Origin: Streptomyces sp. YIM 130001 | GTDB lineage: Bacteria > Actinomycetota > Actinomycetes > Streptomycetales > Streptomycetaceae | Direction: 5' to 3' | NCBI RefSeq assembly: GCF_003574445.1 | Contig: NZ_KZ984580.1 | Span: 1 to 47,767 of the forward strand | Length of the DNA: 47,767 nucleotides | Shown: piece by piece, positions 7,880-16,343 of the stretch | Layout: each line of letters begins with the position of its first letter | How positions within the stretch are numbered: the first letter of the stretch is position 1 | The notes under the pieces: model-generated | What the model was told of the DNA's origin: nothing | What the model saw: only the letters and a program-made list of their open reading frames with translations | Database searches by the model: none | Translations under genes and position numbers: made by a program

Positions 7880-9349
7880 CTAGTGGGTGAACAGCCCGTG
7901 GAAGCCGAAGGGGATGGCATGGGGTGCGCGGGCACGCGCCAACTCGGTGAAGTCGCGTGCGTCCAGGACTAGCAGGAAGGAGGACGGCTCTCGGGGTTGC
8001 GTCGCATCGAGAACGATCGACAGCACGACGCCGTCGTCCTCCGCCACTGCCTCGGGGGCGGGGACGAAAACCGGTTCGCCCGGGTAGTGGCCCGGTGTGT
8101 GCCACAGGTGGGTGCTGCGGGAAGCGGTATCCAGCTTGACCAGCTGGTTGGCGAAGTCGTCGGTTCGGCCGCCCCGAGCACCGATGCCGTAGGCGTAGCG
8201 GTACGGGCGGCCGTTGTGGGATGCGTACGCGATGCTCGGGAGCTCCATGGGCTCGTCGGACAGCCGCTTGGCGGTGACCTCCCCTGTCGGCAGGCTGATC
8301 CGGCAGCGGGTGGGATGCGCCTGCGGTACGTCGCCGCCGCCGCGCAACCGGTCCAGGCGGAAGGCATCGACGACCGCGGAGTCCGGGTATGCGGCCAGGT
8401 CAAGCACAATGTCCTCGCCTTCCTCCCACGCATTGATGTGGTGAAAAGCGAAGAAGGTCGGCCCTTCGAACACGCCACGCACGCCGCCGGCTTGCAGGTC
8501 AAAGACGATGAACCGGGTGCCGCGCTCCGGCTGCCAGCGGAAGTTGTCGATGAACGGCCGGCCACTGAGCAGCAGCCGCAGCGGGTTGACCACGAGGGAA
8601 AATTCCGTGAGCACCAGATGCCGGCCGGTGATGCCGAAGCTGTGCATGTAGGCCGGGGCCGCTGCCCTATGGCTGCCGATCAGCTCCCGTTCCGTACGTC
8701 CCGCGGGCTGCCGGTACACGCGGTATTCACTGCGCCGTGAGAAATGCGTGAGGTAGTTGATCAGGTCACCGGTGGCCGGATCCCGATGTGGGTGCGCCGA
8801 GGTGATCTGGCCGCGCAGTCCATCCCCGTAGTCCACAACTCCTGCCGTGGTAAGGGTCTGTGGATCGAATTCGACCGGGACCGGGGTCTCCGTCAGTGCG
8901 ACGAAGCGCTCACCGAAGCGGGCAATATTGACGTTGGGGTTGCTCGCAGTGCCGGCTGCGCGCCGGATGGCGGGTGTGGAGAAGAGGGTGAAGAAGCGGG
9001 AGAACAGCGAGCGGCACGGATCGGTGGCGAACTCCATGTAGGCGATGCGGCCCTCGTCGCGAGCCGCCCGCGAGGACGGCGTATCGACGTAGCGATTGAC
9101 GTAACCGACGCGGCCGCCGGGCGAGAGGGAAAAGCGATGCAGCATGGCCTGTCCGTCGAACCAGTGCCGGAAGGTGCGCGCGCCGGCCTCGAACCGGGCC
9201 GGGCCGTTGCGTAACAGGCTGCCGGCGAGCCAGTCGGGCAGAGCACCTGTCACGGGCAGCTCCAGCTCCGCTGTCTCCGCATCCAGACTGCGCAGCCCGG
9301 CGGCGAAGTCCGGGGCCGCGGGTGGCTCGGCGTTGCCGGGTGTGCGCAT
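7880..9349 (-). CDS. Carotenoid cleavage oxygenase
   Basis: A 489-residue member of the carotenoid oxygenase (RPE65/CCD) family, seven-bladed propeller enzymes that split a polyene or stilbene double bond using non-haem Fe(II) and O2. The four iron-binding histidines can be placed: one in S-A-H-P-H-R-D-P, one in A-Y-M-H-S-F-G, one in F-A-F-H-H-I-N-A, and one in the C-terminal F-G-F-H-G. Length fits the family. I chose the ATG at 9349 because family homology begins just after it; the open frame continues upstream without homology. It lies 35 bases after an acyl-CoA-dehydrogenase-like gene on the same strand, so the two are likely co-transcribed. No carotenoid biosynthesis gene is nearby, so the substrate is open. 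Confidence 0.88.
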   Translation of the reverse strand: MRTPGNAEPPAAPDFAAGLRSLDAETAELELPVTGALPDWLAGSLLRNGPARFEAGARTFRHWFDGQAMLHRFSLSPGGRVGYVNRYVDTPSSRAARDEGRIAYMEFATDPCRSLFSRFFTLFSTPAIRRAAGTASNPNVNIARFGERFVALTETPVPVEFDPQTLTTAGVVDYGDGLRGQITSAHPHRDPATGDLINYLTHFSRRSEYRVYRQPAGRTERELIGSHRAAAPAYMHSFGITGRHLVLTEFSLVVNPLRLLLSGRPFIDNFRWQPERGTRFIVFDLQAGGVRGVFEGPTFFAFHHINAWEEGEDIVLDLAAYPDSAVVDAFRLDRLRGGGDVPQAHPTRCRISLPTGEVTAKRLSDEPMELPSIAYASHNGRPYRYAYGIGARGGRTDDFANQLVKLDTASRSTHLWHTPGHYPGEPVFVPAPEAVAEDDGVVLSIVLDATQPREPSSFLLVLDARDFTELARARAPHAIPFGFHGLFTH

Positions 9350-9384
9350 GGTGTCTGCCTCCTGGGTGACGTAACCAGTGGGTT

Positions 9385-10527
9385 CTATCCCCACCCTGGC
9401 GTGCGGCCGAGCCACGACACCGCGAGCAACTGGCGGCAGAGCTCGTTCGACGGTCCCATCAGGGCGATGCCGCGTGCATCGGCCAGCAGGCGGGACAACG
9501 TGGCCCCCGACAGGTATCCGGACGAGCCAAGTATCTGCGTGGCCTCGAGGCAGGCCTCCTCGGCGACGGTCGAGGCAAACAGCTTGCTGTGCAGCGTGGC
9601 AAGGTCCGGAGACGCCGACATCCGCGCGCCTGCCCATTCGACGAGTCCGCGGGCCGCTTCCAGCCGGGTGGCGAGGCCAGTCAGACGTTGCCTTACGGCA
9701 GGCCTGCTCAGCACGCCCTGCCGTGCGGCATGGTCGGCTGCGTGATCGAGCGCGGCCTGCGCGATGCCGACCGACACTGCCCCCAGTGTGGCCCCGGACT
9801 CCCTCGCGCTCGTGATGATCTTCGTGGCGCTTCCCACCGGGCCCAGCCGGCACGACTCGGGGACGGCGCAGTGCCGCAGAGAGACGACACCGGTGGCGGA
9901 CCCACGCATGCCGACCAGGTCCAGGCTCAGCTCCGGATGCAGGCCGGGAGTGCTCTTGGTCACCAGGAAGAACGTCCTCCCCGTCCTCTGGACGCCGTCC
10001 CGTACGCCAGAGCCCAGCGGCTCGGCGTTGACCTGCACCATGTACAGATCCGCGACACAGGCCCCGGTGGTGAACGTCTTGCCTCCGTCGAGCACCCAGG
10101 TGCCGTCAGCGTGCTCGGCTCCACGACTGTCGGTCGTTCGGCTCGCCGCACTGGCACCGCGGTCGTTCCAGGCCGAGGCGGCAAGGCACGTGCCGTCGGC
10201 GAGCGCGGGGAGATAGTGCGCCTTCTGGGCGGAGGTGCCCCATTCGGCAATCCGGGATGCCACGGCGAAGTGCTGGTACGTGAGGATGGCCACCGACGGA
10301 TTGACCGTGGCGAGCTGTTCGACGATCCGGTTGAGGTCGGCCGCGTCACCTCCGGCACCGCCGTAGGCACGGGGAACGGCGGCGGCGAGCAGACCTCCCA
10401 GCCGGGCAAGCGCGCTGGGGTCGGGTCGCCCGCTGCGCGACGTCTGCTCGGCGGACTCCCGCAGCCTTGCCCGGAGTTCCGCTGAGATCATGGCCGGCCG
10501 CCGGCTTTCGATCGGTATAGACGTCAC
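9385..10527 (-). CDS. Acyl-CoA dehydrogenase family protein
   Basis: This 380-residue protein has the three-part acyl-CoA dehydrogenase layout: an N-terminal helical domain with P-R-A-Y-G-G-A-G-G-D, a middle beta domain around residues 125-215 with V-L-D-G-G-K-T-F-T-T-G, and a C-terminal four-helix bundle. Start is GTG at 10527 with a GGAGG site at good distance. The family uses FAD to dehydrogenate acyl-CoA thioesters or, in some members, to hydroxylate with O2. The substrate cannot be told. It precedes the carotenoid oxygenase gene in an apparent two-gene operon and is divergent from the AhpD-like gene, with 223 bases between them for two promoters. Confidence 0.8.
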   Translation of the reverse strand: MTSIPIESRRPAMISAELRARLRESAEQTSRSGRPDPSALARLGGLLAAAVPRAYGGAGGDAADLNRIVEQLATVNPSVAILTYQHFAVASRIAEWGTSAQKAHYLPALADGTCLAASAWNDRGASAASRTTDSRGAEHADGTWVLDGGKTFTTGACVADLYMVQVNAEPLGSGVRDGVQRTGRTFFLVTKSTPGLHPELSLDLVGMRGSATGVVSLRHCAVPESCRLGPVGSATKIITSARESGATLGAVSVGIAQAALDHAADHAARQGVLSRPAVRQRLTGLATRLEAARGLVEWAGARMSASPDLATLHSKLFASTVAEEACLEATQILGSSGYLSGATLSRLLADARGIALMGPSNELCRQLLAVSWLGRTPGWG

Positions 10528-10750
10528 GGCACCTCCACACGAAATCCCCGGCAGTCGCGAGGCAGGCTGCCCGTCAGACGGACCTCAACCAGGTTTTCCC
10601 GGTACGGGCGAGGGTTGCATCTTCCGGCTTGCCTGCTCCGGTACGCACGAACGCCAGGTCGGCATTTCTCGAGGTGGCCCGCGGGCACATTGACTGTGAG
10701 GCTGGATGCGCATCACGGCGCACGTCTGCGCGAGCTTCGGGAGGGACACG

Positions 10751-11797
10751 ATGGGGTCGGCCGTCCGGACGATGCTGCGGCACACTCACCGACAGGTCCG
10801 GCATGTGGGAGTGGTAGCTCCCGCCGCGGCCAAAGGCCAGGTCCGCCAGGTATATGCGCAGGCCGAGCACGATTTCGGCTTCCTGGCACCGCCGGTTGTC
10901 CTCCACTCCTCCTCCCCCGCGCCGCTCGCGGCCAGTTGGCTGATGTTGCGGGAGACGCTGCTCGCGGACGGACGGGTGGACCGACCCCTCAAGGAACTCG
11001 TTGCCGCGGAGGTGTCCCGGGCCAACTCGTGCCCGTACTGCATCGAGGTCCACCAGGCCGCGCGAGAGACGCTGTCACCGCCGCCGACCCCCACTGCCGC
11101 GCTCGCTGCATGGGCCCGCGACACTGGGCGCACCAGTCGCGGGCCGGGAGATGACGCAGCTCCACTCGCGCCATGGCAAGCGCCGGAACTCTTCGGGGTC
11201 GCCGTCACATTCCATTACCTCAACCGCATGGTCAGCATCTTTCTGGCCGATTCACCCGTGCCTCGCCGGACTCCGCGGCGGCTGAAGGAACCGATCATGC
11301 GGACCGTCGCACGCGCCATGCGCCCGTCCGCATCGCGGGTGCCTGCCGGCGCCTCACTCAGCCTGCTGCCCGAGGGGTCTCTGCCGCCTGGTCTCGACTG
11401 GGCACGGGACAATCCCGCCGTGGGCGAGGCGCTCGGCCGGGCGGCGACGGCCGTGAACGATGCGGCAGGCTGGGTGCCCGAGCAGATCCGGGCCCGCGTC
11501 AGTGCGCGCCTTCAGTCATGGGATGGCGGTCCCGTCGGCCCGAGCCGGGCGTGGCTCAGTGACGCACTCACCGGCCTCCCCGAGTCCGAAACCGCCGTCG
11601 CCCGGCTCGCATTGCTGACCGCGTTCGCCGCCTATCAGGTCACCGACAGCGACATCACCGCCTTCCGCGCGCACCACTCCGCTGACCGCGCGCTGATCGA
11701 GCTGACGTCCTGGGCCGCAATGACGGCAGCGGCGTGCGTGGGAAGCCGACTGACGGTCCCTCGGCAGGTGGAGTCACCGAATACGGGCACCGCTTAG
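10751..11797 (+). CDS. AhpD-like alkylhydroperoxidase/carboxymuconolactone decarboxylase family protein
   Basis: From the ATG at 10751 (GGGAGGG site five bases upstream) the product has 348 residues. Residues 82-101 contain the AhpD active-site pattern with both cysteines (C94, C97) and histidine H101 in C-P-Y-C-I-E-V-H, preceded by glutamate E87. AhpD-type proteins relay electrons to peroxidases or reduce hydroperoxides directly. The chain is roughly twice the size of a single AhpD domain. The second half (about 200-330) is helical and may be a degenerate repeat, as in two-domain members. It is followed 156 bases later by a membrane protein on the same strand. Confidence 0.78.
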   Translation: MGSAVRTMLRHTHRQVRHVGVVAPAAAKGQVRQVYAQAEHDFGFLAPPVVLHSSSPAPLAASWLMLRETLLADGRVDRPLKELVAAEVSRANSCPYCIEVHQAARETLSPPPTPTAALAAWARDTGRTSRGPGDDAAPLAPWQAPELFGVAVTFHYLNRMVSIFLADSPVPRRTPRRLKEPIMRTVARAMRPSASRVPAGASLSLLPEGSLPPGLDWARDNPAVGEALGRAATAVNDAAGWVPEQIRARVSARLQSWDGGPVGPSRAWLSDALTGLPESETAVARLALLTAFAAYQVTDSDITAFRAHHSADRALIELTSWAAMTAAACVGSRLTVPRQVESPNTGTA

Positions 11798-11953
11798 CGC
11801 TCAGCAGGCATGCGCCGAACACAGGTCAGGCCGGCCGCTCGGGCTGCAGTCAGCAAACTCAAAGAAGCCTCCGATCCGGGCTACTCCTATTCTCCAACTG
11901 CGGCGCAATCCGTGTAGCCGCTGCCCCCGAACTAGCCGAGTGGAGAGCTGGCA

Positions 11954-12922
11954 ATGGCGCATGCGGAGAAGACACATGTCTCGGCACAGAGCAGTGCGGG
12001 AAAAACGGAAGCATCCGCAACCGGACCGGTTCGCCGACGATGGCTCATACTCCTTCTCAGCGTCGGTGCTGGATTTCTGCTCACGGTTGTGTGGTCCGCC
12101 GAGTTCGTAGACCGCACCATCGGCGGCAACATTGCGAGAACCGCACTCGGCCATGACCCCGAGGCGCCCATCTCCGGCGCCGTGGCGGGTATCGTCTTCG
12201 CCTTCACGTCAGGGCTCGCCGGCACGTTCACCGCCTGCAATATCGCCGTCTTCGGTACGGTTGCGCCCATTCTCGGTGCGGCGGGAAGCCGGTGGGGCCG
12301 GATGGTGCAGGCCCTCAAGCCACTGGGCTGGATGTCGCTCGGGATGATCACGGTCTCCGCGCTGTACGGAGCGCTGGTCGGGGTGGTGGGTACGTCGATG
12401 CCGCAGTTCTCCGAGGCCGAGTCCGCCCCCGGAGTCCTCTCCGGCCGCTCCGTGCAGAGCATGGTCGCGTTCGGCGCGGTCGGCATGGCGATGCTCTACA
12501 TGGGGTTGAGTGCGCTCGGGTTCGTTCGCGATCCTTTCGAGCGCCTTCGCCGCAGATTCCCCAACGTGCAATCCATCTTTATGGGCGCATTGATCGGCGG
12601 GTTCCTGATCGGGCGACCGTATCCACTGTTCCGACAGTTGTTTCGGGACGCAGCGGAGAGCGGAAACGTGCTGTATGGCGCCGCGGCCTTCACGCTCCAA
12701 TCGGTGGGCAACATTGCACTGATGTCGGTAGTCTTCGTGGCGCTGACCGTCGTCGCCGGCGGTCGTATGCAGGCCTGGCTGGCAAGGCCGGGGCGCGCCG
12801 CCACCCTCATCGCCGTCACCCTGATCGTTGCGGGCGCGTTCACGATCCTCTACTGGGACATCCGCCTGCTTGCCCGTCGAGAGATCATCCCCTGGTATCC
12901 GGTCGCGCCGTGGGCCGCTTGA
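11954..12922 (+). CDS. Integral membrane protein, faintly CcdA/DsbD-like
   Basis: A 322-residue protein with about six hydrophobic segments, one N-terminal near residues 30-50 and the others spread through to about 300. The segment G-L-A-G-T-F-T-A-C-N-I-A-V-F resembles the first cysteine helix of CcdA/DsbD disulfide carriers. No second cysteine is present, so it cannot shuttle a disulfide in the usual way. The start is ATG at 11954 with a GGAG site. It may belong with the upstream AhpD-like gene, which would give a redox theme, but that is inference. Function is unknown. Confidence 0.6.
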   Translation: MAHAEKTHVSAQSSAGKTEASATGPVRRRWLILLLSVGAGFLLTVVWSAEFVDRTIGGNIARTALGHDPEAPISGAVAGIVFAFTSGLAGTFTACNIAVFGTVAPILGAAGSRWGRMVQALKPLGWMSLGMITVSALYGALVGVVGTSMPQFSEAESAPGVLSGRSVQSMVAFGAVGMAMLYMGLSALGFVRDPFERLRRRFPNVQSIFMGALIGGFLIGRPYPLFRQLFRDAAESGNVLYGAAAFTLQSVGNIALMSVVFVALTVVAGGRMQAWLARPGRAATLIAVTLIVAGAFTILYWDIRLLARREIIPWYPVAPWAA

Positions 12923-12932
12923 GGCTGACCGG

Positions 12933-13720
12933 TCAGCGACGACGGCCCTGGCGAACCCACGAGGTCGAACTCAGCCGCCCGCGCTGGACGCGGCCAAACG
13001 GTTCGACCTTCGGGTGGCCACGGGACGGGGACCCACCGCCGGAGCGGGGCGGGTCGCCACAGCCCGTCTCGCCGGCCGCGCGCAGCAAGTCCACGGCACT
13101 GCGGCGACGCGTCCGGCCGGCATTCTCGGCGCAGTGACGGCGAAACTCCCGCCGTAGTGAGATGAGGCGCCCGGCTTCGTCGCCTCCAATGGCCTGCGAC
13201 AGCAAATGATCCTTCTCGATATCGGTAAGCGTGTTGATCCAGTGCCTCAGTTGCTGCTCAGGCGCTCGTCGCTGCGGGCCTCCGCCGGCGGTGGCGACGG
13301 CGAGGAGGCGGGCATCGACGCCCAGGACGTCTGCGAAGGCGTCCAAGGCAGGAGTCAGTTGAGCGAGGCCTAGCGGGCACCGGGGGTTCGACCTCGTCCT
13401 CGAGTAGTGCGGCATCGGTGGCGCGGTAGTCCTCGGGGGTGCCGAGGGTTGCCAGCCAAGCCAGGCAGAGGGCCCGCATATCTCCCGCAGCGAGTTCCTT
13501 GCGCAGTTCGACCAGGAAAGGAAGGGTGTTCGGCCGGAGGTGACTCAATGCGTTGGCGACGGAGCTGCGGAAGATCAGAATGAGATGGCTGCCGGAGGTC
13601 CAGGCTTCGACACCGTATCGGTGTGCCTGGGTGACGCTCAGACGATTCCGCGAGAGGCGTATCATCACCTGTCGGCAGTCCCTTGAGGGCACGGCAAGAT
13701 CGCTGGCGGAGAGCACCGCA
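12933..13720 (-). pseudogene. Broken gene of a Streptomyces hypothetical-protein family
   Basis: Two frames together read as the C-terminal two thirds of a conserved Streptomyces protein of unknown function. The first frame (about 13720-13372) contains V-E-A-W-T-S-G-S-H-L-I-L, E-L-R-K-E-L-A-A-G-D-M-R-A-L and E-D-E-V-E-P-P-V-P-A. The second frame continues with G-L-A-Q-L-T, A-L-D-A-F-A-D-V-L-G-V-D and a charged helical tail. The two join perfectly if one base at about 13371 is removed. The N-terminal portion of the family is missing or unrecognisable. It is most likely a pseudogene left at the border of the biosynthetic cluster. Naming of the family rests on memory and is tentative. Confidence 0.55.
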
Positions 13721-13880
13721 CGTATCCCACGCGCATAATGCATTTTCGGCATGCGTGTGCTCTGACACCACTCCCGTATTGCGCTGCACAGCTGCACCGT
13801 GCCACCGAGCCCGCCGGCCGCAACCAGAATTCCGCACTCCCAGAGAAGCGCACCCAGCTGCCCCGGCCAAAAATACCGGC

Positions 13881-14300
13881 ATGTATATGACTTGTGCGCA
13901 GCGCATTCGATACGACGCGCTCGACGAGATGGCCGCGTGTTTCGGCAAGAACCTCGCGATGGTCGGCGTGGAGCTCGACAGGCCCGTGGCAGCCCTGCTG
14001 CGTCCAGGCGTGCTGCGGATAGCGGTGCAGCTCGGAATGGAGAGGGCGGGCGTGCGATCAGTCTGGCTGGACCCAAGCGCCGCCGCAGAGCAGCACCGCT
14101 CCACTCTGATGGCGACGCGGCCCGCCTGCCTGGTGATCGAGACAGGACCGGAGCAGGGCCCGGGAGGCCACGAGGCTCTGCTCGGCTGGTACGAGAGCGA
14201 ACTGAACGGCCGTCTCCTTGATGCGGCCGCAGCAACCTCCGGAGAACTCCTGGTCCCTATGCCGCGCGCTTCATCTCGACCTCCACGGCATAGGATTTGA
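13881..14300 (+). CDS. Hypothetical protein at the cluster edge
   Basis: A possible 139-residue soluble protein. Codon use has the strong third-position G/C bias of a real gene from about 13900 to 14250, and the opposite strand has no competing coding pattern there. The ATG at 13881 lacks a clear ribosome binding site, so the start is unsure. Its last 44 bases overlap the 3' end of the ATP-grasp gene on the opposite strand. No family or motif is recognised. It lies between the broken hypothetical gene and the first cluster gene. Confidence 0.45.
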   Translation: MYMTCAQRIRYDALDEMAACFGKNLAMVGVELDRPVAALLRPGVLRIAVQLGMERAGVRSVWLDPSAAAEQHRSTLMATRPACLVIETGPEQGPGGHEALLGWYESELNGRLLDAAAATSGELLVPMPRASSRPPRHRI

Positions 14301-15543
14301 TAAGTCGCCGCATGTCCTGCTCGACGGCAGCGGAACTCCCTGCGGCGAGGACGAACTTCCCCGAGGATGCAAACGGGGTGATGTCGTCGTTGAGTTCCTG
14401 GCCGATGTCCGGAATCTCGGAGAGGACCACCGAGCCAGGGCAGGTGTCGAGGCCCTGGATGCGCTTGACCACACAGCGCTCCTTCTCGGGCAGGGCGGGA
14501 TAGAGCCATCCGGAGGCGCCTGGGCCCGCCAAGTCCAGGGCGTTGGCCGGCATCCGGATCTCGGAGGGCTGTCCCGTACAGGCGAGCACGGACTCACGGG
14601 CAAGGTCGATGCCGCAGACGGCCTTGAGGTGATTGGCGACGTAAGCGCCGCCGAAGCGGTTCGCGAGCTCGAGGAAGACCAGATCGTCGTCCGGGGTCAG
14701 AAATGCCTCAAGATGGAAGGTGCTGTCGCGCAACCCCATATGCTTCAGGACGAGTTCCGTGAAATCGGTGAATCTCGCCAGCATCGCCTGACTGTCGAAC
14801 GTAACGGAGGCCAGTGGCTGTCCCCCGTGCTGGAAGCTGAAGCAGTCACCGATGTAGCGGGAGGCGCTCAAGAAGCGGATCTCGCCTGCCCGCACCACAC
14901 CGTCGACATGGCACACGGAGCCCTCAATGAACTCCTCGATCTCGTACCCCCCAGGAATTCCTGAAGAACGCGCGTGAGTCAAGAACGCCCCGGCATCGTT
15001 GAATATCCTGATTCCGAAACTCCCCGCCTGACGCTGCGGCTTGAGGACAATCTTCCCGGGCAACCCGGCAACAAAGTCCTCGAGCTCGCTGAACGGGGTC
15101 TCCGGCCCCACCTCCCGGAAGCGCGGCAGGCGCAGGCCGCTCCCCCGAAGGGCCTCTTTCATCAGGACCTTGTCCCGGCAGAGCAGCGCGGTTTCCGTAT
15201 CCACGCCCGGCACACCGAACCGATCCCGGAGCCGCGCGGCCGGAAGGGTCACCTGTTCGTACATGCCGACCACGGCAGTCGGCGGGCCCAGGTCGCCGGA
15301 GAATTCCTTGACGAGTTCGGTCATCTGATCCAGGGACTCGTCATAGACCTCGAAGTCCAGCGAATGGGGCAGGTCCAGGATTCCGATACGGGCGAATCTG
15401 CACCCGACCCCCTGCGGCAGGCGTTCGGCAGCATGGCGGTTCAGTATGAGCGCCATCGGCTCCTGGGTGACGCCGATTGCATCGGCGTGCTGGGCCAATA
15501 GTCCCACATGCACAACATGCCCTCCTGTGGCGGGCGCACTCAT
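14257..15543 (-). CDS. ATP-grasp carboxylate-amine ligase
   Basis: A 428-residue ATP-grasp enzyme that would activate a carboxylate as acyl-phosphate and join it to an amine. The N-terminal domain (about 1-110) is followed by the ATP-grasp core. Recognisable parts are V-P-G-V-D-T-E-T-A-L-L-C-R-D-K, the ATP-binding lysine strand K-I-V-L-K-P-Q-R-Q-A-G-S-F-G-I, Y-E-I-E-E-F-I-E-G-S-V and the Mg-binding L-V-F-L-E-L-A-N-R-F-G-G. It resembles L-amino-acid ligases and antibiotic-cluster ATP-grasp proteins rather than primary-metabolism ones. It starts at the ATG at 15543, next to an AGGGGTAGGAG site, and is divergent from the thiol peroxidase. A second, distantly similar ATP-grasp gene lies 2.2 kb away, suggesting two separate ligation steps. 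The substrate is unknown. Confidence 0.85.
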   Translation of the reverse strand: MSAPATGGHVVHVGLLAQHADAIGVTQEPMALILNRHAAERLPQGVGCRFARIGILDLPHSLDFEVYDESLDQMTELVKEFSGDLGPPTAVVGMYEQVTLPAARLRDRFGVPGVDTETALLCRDKVLMKEALRGSGLRLPRFREVGPETPFSELEDFVAGLPGKIVLKPQRQAGSFGIRIFNDAGAFLTHARSSGIPGGYEIEEFIEGSVCHVDGVVRAGEIRFLSASRYIGDCFSFQHGGQPLASVTFDSQAMLARFTDFTELVLKHMGLRDSTFHLEAFLTPDDDLVFLELANRFGGAYVANHLKAVCGIDLARESVLACTGQPSEIRMPANALDLAGPGASGWLYPALPEKERCVVKRIQGLDTCPGSVVLSEIPDIGQELNDDITPFASSGKFVLAAGSSAAVEQDMRRLIKSYAVEVEMKRAA

Positions 15544-15579
15544 CTCCTACCCCTAACTCGTGACATGGTGCTGCAGCAT

Positions 15580-15601
15580 TCGTTAATAGCGACTCTAACG
15601 A
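15580..15601. promoter_or_regulatory. Inverted repeat in a divergent promoter region
   Basis: TCGTTA and TAACGA face each other with a 10-base spacer in the 201-base region between the divergent ATP-grasp and thiol peroxidase starts. The size and location fit a dimeric repressor site. No regulator is encoded nearby and the match could be chance. Confidence 0.3.
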
Positions 15602-15744
15602 GCCGTCCCATTCCAGCAAACTCCTGCACTGTGCATTGACGGCCCGCGCCCGCAGTGCGCAAGTACGGAGATGCCCGCCAGTAAAGTGCCCTGCAATTTT
15701 TCAGCGAAATAGTTCACCGCACCGACATCTCAGAAGGTGAGAAC

Positions 15745-16293
15745 ATGACAGTCATCGAACGCACCGGAGTCACCACATTCCGCGGCAGCCCTGTGACCCT
15801 CCTCGGCCCGGAAATCGCCGCCGGCGACCGGGCGCCGGACTTCACCGTGGTGGACAGCGCCCTGACTCCGTTCCGGTTCTCCTCCCTCAGCGGTACGACG
15901 CGCGTGATCTCAGCCGTCCCTTCGCTGGAGACACCCGTCTGTGACCTGCAATCGCGCCGCTTCAACGAGACCGTGGCCGAATTCCCCGGGTTGTCGGTGC
16001 TGACGGTGTCCGTGGACCTGCCGTTCACACAGGCCCGTTGGTGCGGCGCGGCGGGCGCGAAGGACATGCGGACCCTGTCCGATCACCGCGACCTCTCGTT
16101 CGGCATGGCCTACGGCGTGGCCATCAAGGAGTTCCGTCTCCTTACCCGCGCGGTATTTGTAGTGGACGCTTCGGACACGGTGGTCCACGCGGAGTACGTC
16201 GCGGATATCGGGCAGGCCCCCGACTTCGATGCCGTGGTGAGCGCGGTCCAAAAGGCGGGGACCGCGCCCCGGCCTGCCGACCGGACCGCTTGA
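15745..16293 (+). CDS. tpx: Thiol peroxidase (Tpx-type peroxiredoxin)
   Basis: A 182-residue atypical 2-Cys peroxiredoxin. The peroxidatic cysteine C66 sits in V-P-S-L-E-T-P-V-C-D and the resolving cysteine C100 in R-W-C-G-A-A-G, both as in Tpx. The family reduces hydrogen and alkyl peroxides in the cytoplasm with electrons from thioredoxin or another thiol. The start at 15745 has an AGAAGGTGAG site. Its position between two ligase genes of the cluster, in a window that also encodes a thiohistidine-forming OvoA, suggests a role in handling peroxide or thiols during biosynthesis or self-protection. That link is inference; Tpx genes also occur as housekeeping genes. Confidence 0.88.
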   Translation: MTVIERTGVTTFRGSPVTLLGPEIAAGDRAPDFTVVDSALTPFRFSSLSGTTRVISAVPSLETPVCDLQSRRFNETVAEFPGLSVLTVSVDLPFTQARWCGAAGAKDMRTLSDHRDLSFGMAYGVAIKEFRLLTRAVFVVDASDTVVHAEYVADIGQAPDFDAVVSAVQKAGTAPRPADRTA

Positions 16294-16304
16294 AGAGCCA
16301 GGGT

Positions 16305-16340
16305 GCGGGCCTTGCCGGGAGGACTTCCGGCAAGGCCCGC
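16305..16340. terminator. Bidirectional terminator hairpin
   Basis: A perfect 14-base stem (16305-16318 with 16327-16340) and an 8-base loop fill the 50 bases between the convergent ends of the thiol peroxidase and glutamine-synthetase-like genes. It has no long T-run, as is common in Streptomyces terminators. Confidence 0.75.
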
Positions 16341-16343
16341 CGT

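Noticed and set aside
6531..8105. Single 524-codon frame that would fuse a TetR-like and a CMD-like protein
   Set aside because: The TetR part is readable only by changing frames, and a GTG with a ribosome binding site marks a separate CMD-like start at 7121.
9350..9853. Upstream extension of the carotenoid oxygenase to a 657-residue protein
   Set aside because: The extension is antisense-like sequence from the acyl-CoA-dehydrogenase gene region and has no homology; the ATG at 9349 fits the family start.
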